Shown: piece after piece, positions 9,101-17,925 of the stretch
Layout of the letters: each line of letters opens with the position of its first letter
Position numbering within the stretch: the stretch's first letter is position 1
From: Rhizobium lentis
GTDB taxonomy: Bacteria > Pseudomonadota > Alphaproteobacteria > Rhizobiales > Rhizobiaceae
DNA: 64,000 bases
Assembly: GCF_014200175.1 (NCBI RefSeq)
Contig: NZ_JACHBD010000007.1
Location: 62,001-126,000 of the forward strand
Direction of reading: 5' to 3'
Position numbers and translations under genes: made by a program
Notes under the pieces: generated by a model
The model's input: only the letters and a program-made list of their open reading frames with translations
Database searches by the model: none
What the model was told of the DNA's origin: nothing

Positions 9101-9914
9101 CGGCAATGCTTCCGGGCGAGATGCGGTGCGGGTGAGTGAAAATCTCGAAGTCCTCGCCGCGCACCAGGGCGACGAGCGTCATGCCGGCCTTTTCGGCCGT
9201 GCGGATGGCAAGAGCCGTGGGCGCTGAAATGGCGATGAGCACGGGGGAGCCGAGGATCGCCGCCTTCTGCACCATCTCGACCGAAAGCCGGCTGGTAACG
9301 GCGACGGCGCCGCTCCCGCCGTTTTCGCCCGCGCGGATAACGGCGCCGCAAAGTTTGTCCAGCGCATTGTGCCGGCCGACATCTTCGCGCACGGCAATCA
9401 GACCTCTATCGGGAAGATAGAAGGCGGCGCCATGCACCGCCCGTGTCTCGCGATGCAGCGGCTGTGCCTCGCTCAGAAGCGAAACGGCGCGCACGATATT
9501 GGCATGCGAGAGCGACAGCGGTGACGTCGAGACATCCGGCACCGGCCGCACTGCCTGTTCGATCGATTCGATGCCGCAGAGCCCGCAGCCGACCGGCCCC
9601 GCCATGCTGCGGCGCCGCGCCCGCAGCCGATCGGCGACGTCGTCGACAAGGTTGACCTGCACGTCGATCCCCCGCTCGCCCGCAACGACCTCGATGCCCG
9701 ATATCTCCGCCCGCTCGGCGATGATCCCTTCGGTCAGGCTGAAGCCGACGGCAAAATCTTCGAGATCGGCGGGCGTCGCCATCATCACCGCATGCGAGCT
9801 GCCGCCATAGGAAAAGGCGATCGGCACTTCTTCCGGCACGATACGAGAGCCGCTGTGCATCAGGCCGTTGCGGCGCGCGGTTTCGGGGGCGTGAGCGGTG
9901 GTGGGGAAAGTCAT
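9090..9914 (-). CDS. fdhD: Formate dehydrogenase accessory sulfurtransferase FdhD (FdsC)
   Basis: A 274-residue FdhD-family protein. The family passes sulfur from a cysteine desulfurase to the molybdenum cofactor before insertion into formate dehydrogenase, and binds bis-MGD. The key CxxC motif is visible in GPVGCGLCGIESIEQ (about residues 105-120). Other conserved parts are DLEDFAVGFSLTEGI, REDVGRHNALDKLCG and SRLSVEMVQKAA. It lies between fdsA and fdsD, the position called fdsC in other bacteria, and is transcribed with them. Confidence 0.93.
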   Translation of the reverse strand: MTFPTTAHAPETARRNGLMHSGSRIVPEEVPIAFSYGGSSHAVMMATPADLEDFAVGFSLTEGIIAERAEISGIEVVAGERGIDVQVNLVDDVADRLRARRRSMAGPVGCGLCGIESIEQAVRPVPDVSTSPLSLSHANIVRAVSLLSEAQPLHRETRAVHGAAFYLPDRGLIAVREDVGRHNALDKLCGAVIRAGENGGSGAVAVTSRLSVEMVQKAAILGSPVLIAISAPTALAIRTAEKAGMTLVALVRGEDFEIFTHPHRISPGSIADVA

Positions 9915-9996
9915 GGCTTACGCGCCCTCATCCGCCCTTTAGGCACCACCCGGGGCTCGAGCCGCCGGCCGACAACGCCGAACCGTACCGCCATCG

Positions 9997-12876
9997 TCAC
10001 TCCGCAGCCTCGAGCTTGCCGGCGATGCGGCGCGATTGCCGTGCCTGCTCATCATATTCCATCTGCCAGTCGCTCGGCCCGTTGGAAGGCGAGACCTGCA
10101 CCGCCGTCACCTTATATTCCGGGCAATTCGTCGCCCAGTCGGAAAAGTCGGTGGTAATGACGTTCGCCTGCGTATTGGGATGATGGAAGGTCGTATAGAC
10201 GACGCCGGGCGCTACGCGATCGGTGATCAGCGCCCGGAGCGTCGTGTCGCCGGAGCGGCTCATGAGCTTCACCCAGTCGCCGTCGCGGACGCCGCGCTGT
10301 TCGGCATCGTGCGGATGGATTTCCAGCCGGTCTTCCGCATGCCAGACGACATTCTCTGTCCGCCGCGTTTGCGCCCCGACATTGTACTGGCTGAGGATGC
10401 GGCCGGTGGTGAGCAGTAGCGGGAAGCGCGGGCCGGTGCGTTCATCGGTCGCTACATATTCGGTGCGGATGAACTTGCCCTTGCCGCGCACGAAGCCGTT
10501 GACATGCATGATCGGCGAGCCGAGCGGGTTCTTCTCGTTGCAGGGCCACTGCACCGAGCCCAGCTTGTCGAGATAGTCGTAGGAGATCAACGCGAAACTC
10601 GGCGTCGTCGCGGCAATCTCGTCCATGATTTCCGACGGATGGCTGTAGTTCCAGCCGAGTCCCATCGTCTGGGCAAGCTTCTGCGTCACCTCCCAGTCGC
10701 CATAACCGTTGCGCGGCGACATCACCTTACGCACGCGATTGATGCGCCGCTCGGCATTGGTGAAGGTGCCGTCCTTCTCGAGGAAGGTCGAGCCCGGCAG
10801 AAAGACATGGGCGTAGTTGGCGGTCTCGTTGAGGAACAGGTCCTGAACGACGACGCATTCCATCGCCGCCAGCCCGGCCGCGACATGTTTGGTATCGGGA
10901 TCGGACTGGAGAATGTCCTCACCTTGGACGTAGAGGCCCTTGAACGAGCCGTCGACCGCCGCATCCAGCATGTTGGGAATGCGCAGGCCCGGCTCGTTGT
11001 CGAGCTTCACACCCCAGAGCTTTTCGAAGATGTCGCGCGTCGCATCGTCGGAAATGTGCCGGTAGCCCGGCAGCTCGTGCGGGAAAGAACCCATGTCGCA
11101 GGAGCCTTGCACGTTGTTCTGGCCGCGCAGCGGATTCACGCCGACGCCGGGACGGCCGATGTTGCCGGTCGCCATCGCCAGATTGGCGATCGCGATGACC
11201 GTGGTCGAACCCTGGCTGTGTTCGGTGACGCCGAGACCGTAATAGATCGCGCCGTTGCCGCCCTTGGCATAGAGCCTTGCCGCGCCGCGCAGATCCGCCG
11301 CCGGCACGCCGGTGAAGATCTCGGTCTCTTCGGGGCTGTGCGCCGGTTCAGCGACGAAGGCCGCCCAGTCCTCGAATTCCGACCAATCGCAGCGCTCGCG
11401 GATGAAGGTCTCGTCATACAGGCCTTCGGTGACGATCACATGTGCAAGCGCCGTCATCACGGCCACATTGGTGCCGGGCTTCAGTGGCAGATGATAGGAA
11501 GCCTCAACATGCGGCGACCGGACGATATCGGTGCGGCGCGGATCGATGACGATGAGCTTGGCCCCCTGGCGCAGCCGCTTCTTCAGCCGTGAAGCGAACA
11601 CCGGATGGCCGTCGGTCGGGTTGGCGCCGATGATGACGACGACATCGGACTGTTCGACGCTGTCGAAATTCTGCGTGCCGGCCGAGGTGCCGAATGTCTG
11701 GCCGAGGCCGTAGCCGGTTGGCGAGTGGCAGACGCGGGCGCAGGTATCGACATTGTTGTTGCCGAAACCGGCACGGACCAGCTTCTGCACCAGATAGGTT
11801 TCCTCGTTGGTGCAGCGCGACGAGGTGATGCCGCCGATCGCCTCGCGACCATACTGGTACTGGATGCGGCGGAACTCCGACGCCACATGCGCGAAGGCCT
11901 CGTCCCAGCTCACCTCGCGCCAGGGATCGCTGACCTTTTCGCGAATCATCGGGTTGAGGATGCGTTCCTTGTGGTTGGAATAACCGTAAGCGAAGCGACC
12001 CTTGACGCAGGAATGCCCGCGATTGGCCTGGCCGTCCTTCCAGGGAACCATGCGCACCAGCTCCTCGCCGCGCATTTCCGCCTTGAAGGAACAGCCGACG
12101 CCGCAATAGGCGCAGGTGGTGATGGCCGAATGCTCGGGCTGGCCGATCGCTATCACCGACTTCTCGGTCAGCGTCGCCGTTGGGCAGGCCTGGACGCAGG
12201 CCCCGCAGGAGACACATTCGGAATCGATGAAGGCTTCATGCGCACCCGCGGAAACCTTGGAGCCGAAACCGCGCCCCTCGATCGTCAGCGCGAAGGTGCC
12301 TTGCACCTCCTCGCAGGCGCGCACGCAGCGCGAACAGACGATGCACTTGGAGGGATCAAAGGTGAAATAGGGATTGGACTCGTCCTTCGGCGCCCATTTC
12401 AGATTGATCTCGCCATTGTTGCGCGCCCTGACATGGTTGTCGCCGTCATAGCCGTAGCGCACGTCGCGCAGGCCGACGGCGCCTGCCATGTCCTGCAATT
12501 CGCAATCGCCGTTGGCAGCACAGGTCAGACAGTCGAGCGGGTGGTCGGATATGTAGAGTTCCATCACGCCGCGGCGGACATCCTTCAGCCGATCCGTCTG
12601 CGTGTGCACCACCATATTGGCCGCCACCGGCGTCGTGCAGGAGGCCGGCAGGCCGGCCCGGCCCTCGATCTCGACGAGACAGAGCCGGCAGGAGCCGAAG
12701 GCTTCCATCATGTCGCTGGCGCAGAGCTTCGGCACGGTGATGCCTGCCTCCATCGAGGCGCGCATGATCGACGTGCCCTCCGGCACGATGATCTGCTGCC
12801 CGTCGATGGTCAGCGTCACCATGGTTTCCGATTTCGAAGCGGGAGTGCCGTAGTCGATTTCATGGATGAGAGACAT
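9997..12876 (-). CDS. fdsA: NAD-dependent formate dehydrogenase, molybdenum alpha subunit
   Basis: A 959-residue catalytic subunit that oxidises formate to CO2 at a Mo-bis-MGD centre in the cytoplasm. The N-terminal NuoG-like part carries a 2Fe-2S site (FGSCRLCLVEIEG), a His-Cys cluster (CLTCAANGDCELQDM) and two 4Fe-4S sites (CIVCSRCVRACEEV, CVSCGACVQACPTAT). Next comes the Fe4S4 motif of the molybdopterin domain (CAYCGVGCSFKAEM). The metal-ligand residue is cysteine in CARVCHSPTGYGLG, with no in-frame UGA, so this is not a selenoprotein. The C-terminal MGD-binding domain (RTGPRFPLLLTTGRI, HPNTQANVITTDFSDWATNC) is complete. Order fdsG-fdsB-fdsA-fdhD-fdsD. Confidence 0.95.
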   Translation of the reverse strand: MSLIHEIDYGTPASKSETMVTLTIDGQQIIVPEGTSIMRASMEAGITVPKLCASDMMEAFGSCRLCLVEIEGRAGLPASCTTPVAANMVVHTQTDRLKDVRRGVMELYISDHPLDCLTCAANGDCELQDMAGAVGLRDVRYGYDGDNHVRARNNGEINLKWAPKDESNPYFTFDPSKCIVCSRCVRACEEVQGTFALTIEGRGFGSKVSAGAHEAFIDSECVSCGACVQACPTATLTEKSVIAIGQPEHSAITTCAYCGVGCSFKAEMRGEELVRMVPWKDGQANRGHSCVKGRFAYGYSNHKERILNPMIREKVSDPWREVSWDEAFAHVASEFRRIQYQYGREAIGGITSSRCTNEETYLVQKLVRAGFGNNNVDTCARVCHSPTGYGLGQTFGTSAGTQNFDSVEQSDVVVIIGANPTDGHPVFASRLKKRLRQGAKLIVIDPRRTDIVRSPHVEASYHLPLKPGTNVAVMTALAHVIVTEGLYDETFIRERCDWSEFEDWAAFVAEPAHSPEETEIFTGVPAADLRGAARLYAKGGNGAIYYGLGVTEHSQGSTTVIAIANLAMATGNIGRPGVGVNPLRGQNNVQGSCDMGSFPHELPGYRHISDDATRDIFEKLWGVKLDNEPGLRIPNMLDAAVDGSFKGLYVQGEDILQSDPDTKHVAAGLAAMECVVVQDLFLNETANYAHVFLPGSTFLEKDGTFTNAERRINRVRKVMSPRNGYGDWEVTQKLAQTMGLGWNYSHPSEIMDEIAATTPSFALISYDYLDKLGSVQWPCNEKNPLGSPIMHVNGFVRGKGKFIRTEYVATDERTGPRFPLLLTTGRILSQYNVGAQTRRTENVVWHAEDRLEIHPHDAEQRGVRDGDWVKLMSRSGDTTLRALITDRVAPGVVYTTFHHPNTQANVITTDFSDWATNCPEYKVTAVQVSPSNGPSDWQMEYDEQARQSRRIAGKLEAAE

Positions 12877-12939
12877 GGTCGGCCTCCTGTATGGACGTGG
12901 AAATGAGCAATTCGCAGGAAGTTAACGGGTGGAAAGTCA

Positions 12940-14496
12940 TCACTCAGCCGCCTCCGCGATCGGCGCCGGCGAAAAATCCTCCGGGAAATGCGTCATCGCG
13001 CTCATGACGGGATAGGGCGTGAATCCGCCGAGCGCGCAGAGCGAGCCCAATTTCATCGTGTTGCAGAGATCGGCCAGCAGCGCTCGGTTCTTCTCCGGCT
13101 CGATGCCATGTGCGATCTTGTCGGCCGTCTCAACGCCGCGCGTCGAGCCGATGCGGCAGGGGGTGCACTTGCCGCAGCTTTCGACGGCGCAGAATTCCAT
13201 GGCGAAACGCGCCTGTTTCAGCATATCGGCGGTGTCGTCGAAGACAACGATGCCGGCATGGCCGATCAGCCCGTCCCTGGCGGCGAAGGCTTCGTAATCG
13301 AACGGCGTGTCGAACAGCGCCCGCGGGAAATAGGCCCCGAGTGGCCCGCCGACCTGCACGGCCTTGACCGGCCGTCCCGTCGCCGTACCACCGCCGATCC
13401 TGTCGACGATATCGCCGAGCGAAAGACCGAAGGCTGTCTCATAAAGACCGCCATATCTGATATTGCCGGCGATCTGCAGCGGGATGGTGCCGCGTGACCG
13501 GCCCATGCCGAAATCGCGATAGAAGGCGGCGCCCTTCTCCATGATTACCGGCACGGAAGCGAGCGAGATCACGTTGTTGATGACGGTCGGACAGTTGAAC
13601 AGTCCCTTATGCGCCGGCAGTGGCGGTTTGGCACGCACGACGCCGCGCTTGCCTTCGAGGCTGTTCAAAAGGGCCGTCTCCTCGCCGCAAACATAGGCGC
13701 CGGCGCCGGTGCGCACTTCGATATCGAAAGCGCGGCCCGAGCCGAGTACCGACGGGCCAAGAATCCCAGCCTGTCGCGCGATGCCGACGGCCTCGCTCAT
13801 CGCAGCAATCGCATGCGGATATTCCGAACGCGTGTAGATGAAGCCCTTCGTGGCGCCGGTCGCAAGTCCTGATATCGCCATGCCTTCGATCAGCACGAAG
13901 GGATCACCCTCCATGATCATCCGGTCGGCAAAGGTGCCGCTGTCGCCCTCATCGGCATTGCAGACGATATATTTGCGCTCGCCGGCCGCATCGAGAACGG
14001 TCTTCCACTTGATGCCGGTGGGGAAACCCGCGCCGCCGCGTCCACGCAGGCCGGAATCGGTGACTTCCTGGACGATTTCGGCGGGCGCCATCGAAACGGC
14101 GCGGCGGAGGCCGGCAAGGCCGCCATGCGCCTCATAATCCGAAAGCGAGAGCGGATCGATAACGCCGCAGCGGGCGAATGTCAGGCGGGTCTGTTGCTTC
14201 AGGAACGGGAGGTCTTCAACCTCCCCGAGACAGAGGGGGTGATCGCCGCCGTTGACGATCCCGGCGTCGAAAAGACCGGACACATCCTTTGTCTTCACCG
14301 GTCCGTAGCCGATGCGCTTGCCGGCAAGCTCGACCTCGACCAGCGGCTCCAGCCAGAACATTCCGCGCGAGCCGTTGCGCACGATCTCGGCATCGAGGCC
14401 GCGGGCGACGATCTCCTGGGCAATCGCCTTTGCCACCTTTTCGGCCCCGAGCGCCAGCGCAGCGGCATCGCGCGGAACATATATCTTGACTGTCAT
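12940..14496 (-). CDS. fdsB: NAD-dependent formate dehydrogenase, beta subunit (FMN, NAD binding)
   Basis: A 518-residue NuoF-like diaphorase subunit that moves electrons from the iron-sulfur chain to NAD+. An N-terminal ~120-residue thioredoxin-like domain is followed by the FMN/NAD domain with GLRGRGGAGFPTGIKWK, NADEGDSGTFADR and GAGAYVCGEETALLNSLEG. The C-terminal 4Fe-4S motif is ESCGKCTPCRIGSTRG, with a distal cysteine in LADLCNTMKLGSLCALGG. It overlaps fdsG by 4 bp (ATGA) and precedes fdsA by 63 bp. Confidence 0.95.
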   Translation of the reverse strand: MTVKIYVPRDAAALALGAEKVAKAIAQEIVARGLDAEIVRNGSRGMFWLEPLVEVELAGKRIGYGPVKTKDVSGLFDAGIVNGGDHPLCLGEVEDLPFLKQQTRLTFARCGVIDPLSLSDYEAHGGLAGLRRAVSMAPAEIVQEVTDSGLRGRGGAGFPTGIKWKTVLDAAGERKYIVCNADEGDSGTFADRMIMEGDPFVLIEGMAISGLATGATKGFIYTRSEYPHAIAAMSEAVGIARQAGILGPSVLGSGRAFDIEVRTGAGAYVCGEETALLNSLEGKRGVVRAKPPLPAHKGLFNCPTVINNVISLASVPVIMEKGAAFYRDFGMGRSRGTIPLQIAGNIRYGGLYETAFGLSLGDIVDRIGGGTATGRPVKAVQVGGPLGAYFPRALFDTPFDYEAFAARDGLIGHAGIVVFDDTADMLKQARFAMEFCAVESCGKCTPCRIGSTRGVETADKIAHGIEPEKNRALLADLCNTMKLGSLCALGGFTPYPVMSAMTHFPEDFSPAPIAEAAE

Positions 14497-14972
14497 CGGC
14501 GCGCCTCCGCAACGAGTTCTGTCGCCATCTGATCGTCGACCCGGCCATACACCTCGCCGTCGAGCATTGCCGACGGCGCGCAGGCGCAGAGCCCGAGGCA
14601 GTAGACGGCCTCCAGCGTCACGCTGCCGTCCAGCGTCGTCTGGTGAAAATCGATGCCGAGCAGCGCCTTGATGCGCTCAGCCAGCGCGTCACCACCCATC
14701 GACTGACAGGCCTCGGCGCGACAGAGCTTCAGCACATGCCGCCCAGCGGGGTGGTCGCGATAATCGTGATAAAAGGTCATCACGCCATGCACCTCGGCAC
14801 GCGAAAGGTTCAGTTCCTCCGCGATCACGGGCAGGGCTTGCTGCGGCACATAGCCGAATTCCTGCTGAACTTGATGAAGAATGGGAAGCAGCGGCCCTTC
14901 AAGGAAGCGAAGGTCGGCGACAATGGAACGCGTGCGCGCTGCGATATCGCCTTCGGCGATATGGATGGTCAT
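14493..14972 (-). CDS. fdsG: NAD-dependent formate dehydrogenase, gamma subunit (2Fe-2S)
   Basis: A 159-residue NuoE-like subunit with a thioredoxin-fold 2Fe-2S cluster; the cysteines are in KLCRAEACQSMGG and YCLGLCACAPSAMLDG. The ATG at 14972 is chosen because TGGGAGGG stands just upstream and the protein then starts as in its family; the longer frame runs back into the regulator. First structural gene of the fds operon. A LysR-type half-site pair lies about 120 bp upstream at 15090-15108. Confidence 0.95.
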   Translation of the reverse strand: MTIHIAEGDIAARTRSIVADLRFLEGPLLPILHQVQQEFGYVPQQALPVIAEELNLSRAEVHGVMTFYHDYRDHPAGRHVLKLCRAEACQSMGGDALAERIKALLGIDFHQTTLDGSVTLEAVYCLGLCACAPSAMLDGEVYGRVDDQMATELVAEARR

Positions 14973-15089
14973 AAGGCAGCCCTCCCAGCCGCTGGCTCGT
15001 TGCGGAATGGCGCCCTCCCCAGCATGAGGCCATTCGTCATACAGCATCTCAGGGAAGCCGTTGCCGATCAATAAAGCTATCTCGTGGAT

Positions 15090-15108
15090 TGATAGGTTTT
15101 TTCTATCA
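15090..15108. promoter_or_regulatory. Candidate LysR-type box for the fds operon
   Basis: TGATAG-N7-CTATCA is a perfect 6-bp inverted repeat that contains the T-N11-A core typical of LysR-type binding sites (ATAG-N7-CTAT). It overlaps the stop codon of the LysR gene and lies 118 bp from the fdsG ATG, a normal place for an activator site. A further CTATC lies at 15077-15081. Confidence 0.5.
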
Positions 15109-15999
15109 GAGCTCTTCATCGCGCACGAGCACGCGCGCTTCATGCAGCAAGGCAGACACGAGCGGCGTGAAAGGCTCGCGGTAGGGCGCGACGAGGCCGA
15201 CCAGATGGTGGGCCTCCGGCTCAACGATCGGAATCATTCGGATTTCTATTGGGAATCCAAATGATTTCGCGACGTTGCGCGGCATGATGCTTGCCCAGCG
15301 TCCGGTTCTGACATGCGAGAACAGCACGATCATCGAGTTGGATTCGAGTGTTGGATGCACCGTGGCCCCGGCTTCCGTCAAGTGGCGGTTGATGATGCGT
15401 CGGTTCTGCATGTCAGCGGTCAATAGACAAAGCCGAAGATCGCCGACCTCCTTCCAGGTCACACTGTCGCGATCAGATAGCGGGCTGCCCGCAGCCGTGA
15501 TCAGATGATAGCGCTCGGCATAGAGGGGAACACTGGTGACACGCCCGAGCGGCTCATTTTCAAGATAGGTGATACCGGCGTCGATCTCGAGATTTTCGAG
15601 CATGCTCAGCACCTGCAGCGAATTACGCGAGACGATCGAGAAGGTGACGCCGGGATGTCGTTCCTGAAAGGGCGTGGTGATGCGCGAAAGCATGGCCAGG
15701 GCCGTCGGAATGGCGGCGAGACGAATGTGGCCGGAAAGACCGCGCCGCGCCGCGCGCATTTCCTCGCGCATGGTGCGGGCATCGCCGACGATGCGCCGCG
15801 CCCATTCGAGCACACGCTGCCCCTCCGGCGTCAGCCCCTGAAACCTCGACCCGCGCTGCACCAGCATGACGCCGAGCTGATCCTCCAGCTGGCGGATGGC
15901 GGCCGAGAGCGTCGGCTGCGAAATCCCGCATTCCTCCGCAGCGCGGCCGAAATGCTTTTCATTGGCAAGCGCGATGAAGAATTCCAGCTTGTCGATCAT
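15106..15999 (-). CDS. LysR family transcriptional regulator of the formate dehydrogenase operon
   Basis: A 297-residue LysR-type regulator. The helix-turn-helix is at residues 18-40 (HFGRAAEECGISQPTLSAAI, then IRQLEDQLGV) and the effector-binding domain follows from about 90. It sits directly upstream of fdsG on the same strand with a 133-bp gap, as fdsR does in other fds loci, so it likely activates fds in response to formate or cofactor status. Function is inferred from position. The symbol is left blank because the ligand is not shown. Confidence 0.88.
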   Translation of the reverse strand: MIDKLEFFIALANEKHFGRAAEECGISQPTLSAAIRQLEDQLGVMLVQRGSRFQGLTPEGQRVLEWARRIVGDARTMREEMRAARRGLSGHIRLAAIPTALAMLSRITTPFQERHPGVTFSIVSRNSLQVLSMLENLEIDAGITYLENEPLGRVTSVPLYAERYHLITAAGSPLSDRDSVTWKEVGDLRLCLLTADMQNRRIINRHLTEAGATVHPTLESNSMIVLFSHVRTGRWASIMPRNVAKSFGFPIEIRMIPIVEPEAHHLVGLVAPYREPFTPLVSALLHEARVLVRDEEL

Positions 16000-16075
16000 G
16001 CGGTCTCCCGACCCGGTATGACAGCATCCGGATCCAGCCCATCTTCTGCGCAGCCACCGTGCGACCAGTCATGCT

Positions 16076-16390
16076 TTAACCGTTTTCGACAGCCGGAAAA
16101 AGATCGAACAGCGATTCGAGGAAGGCAGGCACGCTGAGATTGCCGATACTGTAATAGACCAGCCTGCCCTGACGGCGCGTATTGACCAGCCCTTCGAGCC
16201 TCAGACGCGCGAGCTGTTGCGAGACCATTGCCTGTTGTATGCCGAGAATGCTCTCGATTTCACCCACCGTCCGCTCCTCACTCGCGAGGATGCAGAGGAT
16301 CAGAAGTCGGCTCTGATGTGCCAGCGCCTTCAGCAGATCGCTCGCTTCATGGGCTTTTGCAGCGAGTTTCTGCAATTCCTGGCCGGTCAT
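16076..16390 (-). CDS. ArsR family winged-helix repressor
   Basis: A 104-residue protein with the ArsR/SmtB fold: LLKALAHQSRLLILCILAS then HTH GEIESILGIQQAMVSQQLAR and wing GLVNTRRQGRLVYYSI. ATG at 16390 is preferred because GGAG lies 7 nt upstream; an ATG at 16417 lacks a ribosome site, and the longest frame would translate its own promoter. Only one cysteine remains in the DNA-binding domain (LILC), so the usual metal pair and the two-cysteine persulfide switch of BigR/SqrR are not evident. It probably represses itself through the palindrome at 16464-16479. Confidence 0.82.
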   Translation of the reverse strand: MTGQELQKLAAKAHEASDLLKALAHQSRLLILCILASEERTVGEIESILGIQQAMVSQQLARLRLEGLVNTRRQGRLVYYSIGNLSVPAFLESLFDLFPAVENG

Positions 16391-16458
16391 CCCCGGCTCC
16401 GGTTTAGGCAACGGCATTCGGCATCTCGGAAGGGAAGCAAAAGGTAGATCAGCACAAT

Positions 16459-16486
16459 AGCATATTCGCACAAGCGAATTCGTCAA
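16459..16486 (-). promoter_or_regulatory. arsR-family promoter with operator filling the spacer
   Basis: On the minus strand TTGACG (16486-16481) and TATGCT (16464-16459) are separated by 16 bp. The spacer is occupied by the perfect palindrome ATTCGC-N4-GCGAAT (16464-16479). The layout suits direct repression of the downstream ArsR-family gene. Confidence 0.6.
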
Positions 16487-16519
16487 ATGTGATGAAATGC
16501 CAAAAAAGGTCCAAGTAAA

Positions 16520-17290
16520 TCAGCAGATAAGCTGACCGCCATTGATCTCGAGGACTTGGCCCGTAATGTATCCGGAGAGAGAAGGAGCCGCGAGGAACAG
16601 ATAGGCGGGAGCGCAATCCTCGGCCGTGCCGAGCCGTTGCAAGGGAATGGATTTTCTCGTCTGCTCCAGCTTTTCGCGGGAGGAATAGCGCTCATGGAAA
16701 TCCGTCTCGATCGTTCCCGGCGAGACGCAATTGACCCGGATGCCATCCGGCGCCAGCTCACGGGCAAGCGCCTTGGAATAGGTGGAAACAAAGGCTTTCG
16801 AGGCCGAATAGACCGAAGAACCGGGACTGCCGCCGGTCAGCGCTGAAATCGAAACCGTGTTGACGATGGCCGCGCCTTCCGCCGCTTTCAATGCCGGCAA
16901 CAGCGCCCGGGTCAGCGCCACCACCGACGTCTGGTTCAGCCGTACGATCGCTTCATAGTCTGCGTCGGTCAGCGTCGCAGCCGGAAAACGGCCGAGCATG
17001 GTGCCGGCATTATTGACGAGCACATGCACCTTGTCGAAGAAGGCGAGAGCGTCCTCCGCAAATTGCGCAGCGCCGCCGGCGGCGGTGAAATCGGCGTTCA
17101 GCAACAGCGCCCGTCTTTCCGATTCAGCCGTAAGCAGGAAATCCGGCAGATCCCGTCCCGGTTTGCGCCCGGTATGGACGATCACCTTCGCGCCGCAGTC
17201 CAGGAACTGCCGGGCCACCTCGAGGCCGATGCCCCGCCCGGCGCCGGTGACGACGACATTGCGATTTTCAAATAGTCTCGGATGGAACAC
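16520..17290 (-). CDS. Short-chain dehydrogenase/reductase
   Basis: A 256-residue classical SDR. The cofactor motif is VVVTGAGRGIGLEVA near the N-terminus. The NNAG motif is HVLVNNAGTML, the catalytic Ser is in TVSISALTGG and YSASK supplies Tyr and Lys. The C-terminus is SGYITGQVLEINGGQLI. The GTG at 17290 is chosen because a strong GAGGAGG (17299-17305) is 8 nt upstream and the protein then begins as SDRs do; an ATG at 17344 has no ribosome site. Substrate unknown; FabG-like 3-oxoacyl reductases are the nearest general class. It lies 121 bp after soxR on the same strand and could share its control. Confidence 0.85.
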   Translation of the reverse strand: MFHPRLFENRNVVVTGAGRGIGLEVARQFLDCGAKVIVHTGRKPGRDLPDFLLTAESERRALLLNADFTAAGGAAQFAEDALAFFDKVHVLVNNAGTMLGRFPAATLTDADYEAIVRLNQTSVVALTRALLPALKAAEGAAIVNTVSISALTGGSPGSSVYSASKAFVSTYSKALARELAPDGIRVNCVSPGTIETDFHERYSSREKLEQTRKSIPLQRLGTAEDCAPAYLFLAAPSLSGYITGQVLEINGGQLIC

Positions 17291-17411
17291 GAAGCCGTCC
17301 TCCTCGCGGACGATGCCGCCGGTTGCGTCATTCGCCCTTAACATATGAACGCGCCGGCCGAAAGAAAGGCACGCATCGATCTTTCCGCCGCAGGAGAGAG
17401 CTCCGGGAGGC

Positions 17412-17882
17412 TCAGCTTTCGTTCTCGCTCTCCAGAAGCCGCGCACCCGGCCCTTCCTCGCCAAGCCGATCGCAGGGATTGCGCAAGGGGCAGCTTTCGA
17501 TCGACAGACAGCCGCAGCCGATGCAGCCAGTCAGACGGTCTCTCAGCAGGCTGAGGCGTCTGATTCGCTCGTCGAGTTCATTCTTCCAGCGCCCTGACAG
17601 CGTCTGCCAGTCGGCAACCGTCGGTGTGCGCCCCTGCGGCAGGGAGGCAAACGCCGTCTGGATTTCCGAAAGCGGAATGCCGACACGTTGCGCCACCTTG
17701 ATGATGCCGAGCCGGCGAAGCACGTCACGTCCGTAACGCCGCTGATTGCCGCGCGTTCGGATGCTGGAGATCAACCCCTTGGCCTCATAGAAATGCAACG
17801 CCGAGACGGCAAGACCGCTGCGTTCCGCCACCTCGCCGACCGTCAAAAGCCTGCCGAGCGGCGTAACGGTGATCGTATCCAT
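17412..17882 (-). CDS. soxR: Redox-sensitive transcriptional activator SoxR
   Basis: A 156-residue MerR-family regulator. The N-terminal HTH ([34 protein letters not shown]) is followed by a coiled dimerisation helix and the 2Fe-2S cysteine cluster [12 protein letters not shown] (about 121-132), which defines SoxR. SoxR senses redox-cycling compounds and superoxide and activates promoters with an overlong 19-bp spacer. A matching box stands 10 bp upstream of its ATG at 17893-17910. Confidence 0.95.
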   Translation of the reverse strand: MDTITVTPLGRLLTVGEVAERSGLAVSALHFYEAKGLISSIRTRGNQRRYGRDVLRRLGIIKVAQRVGIPLSEIQTAFASLPQGRTPTVADWQTLSGRWKNELDERIRRLSLLRDRLTGCIGCGCLSIESCPLRNPCDRLGEEGPGARLLESENES

Positions 17883-17888
17883 CGCCTC

Positions 17889-17919
17889 TTGACCTCAATA
17901 TTAGTTGAGGTTGTATAAC
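17889..17919 (+). promoter_or_regulatory. SoxR box inside a 19-bp-spacer promoter directed away from soxR
   Basis: The plus strand reads TTGACC (17889-17894), 19 bp, TATAAC (17914-17919). The spacer holds the perfect dyad CCTCAA-TATTAG-TTGAGG (17893-17910). This has the layout of E. coli soxS, where -35, dyad and -10 overlap in the same way with a 19-bp spacer. The promoter points away from soxR, giving a predicted start near 17926. The same dyad may also autoregulate soxR, but no good minus-strand promoter with the right spacing was seen. Confidence 0.8.
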
Positions 17920-17925
17920 GCCTGC

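Noticed and set aside
9997..12876. Selenocysteine in formate dehydrogenase alpha
   Set aside because: The frame has a cysteine codon at the metal-ligand position and no internal UGA.
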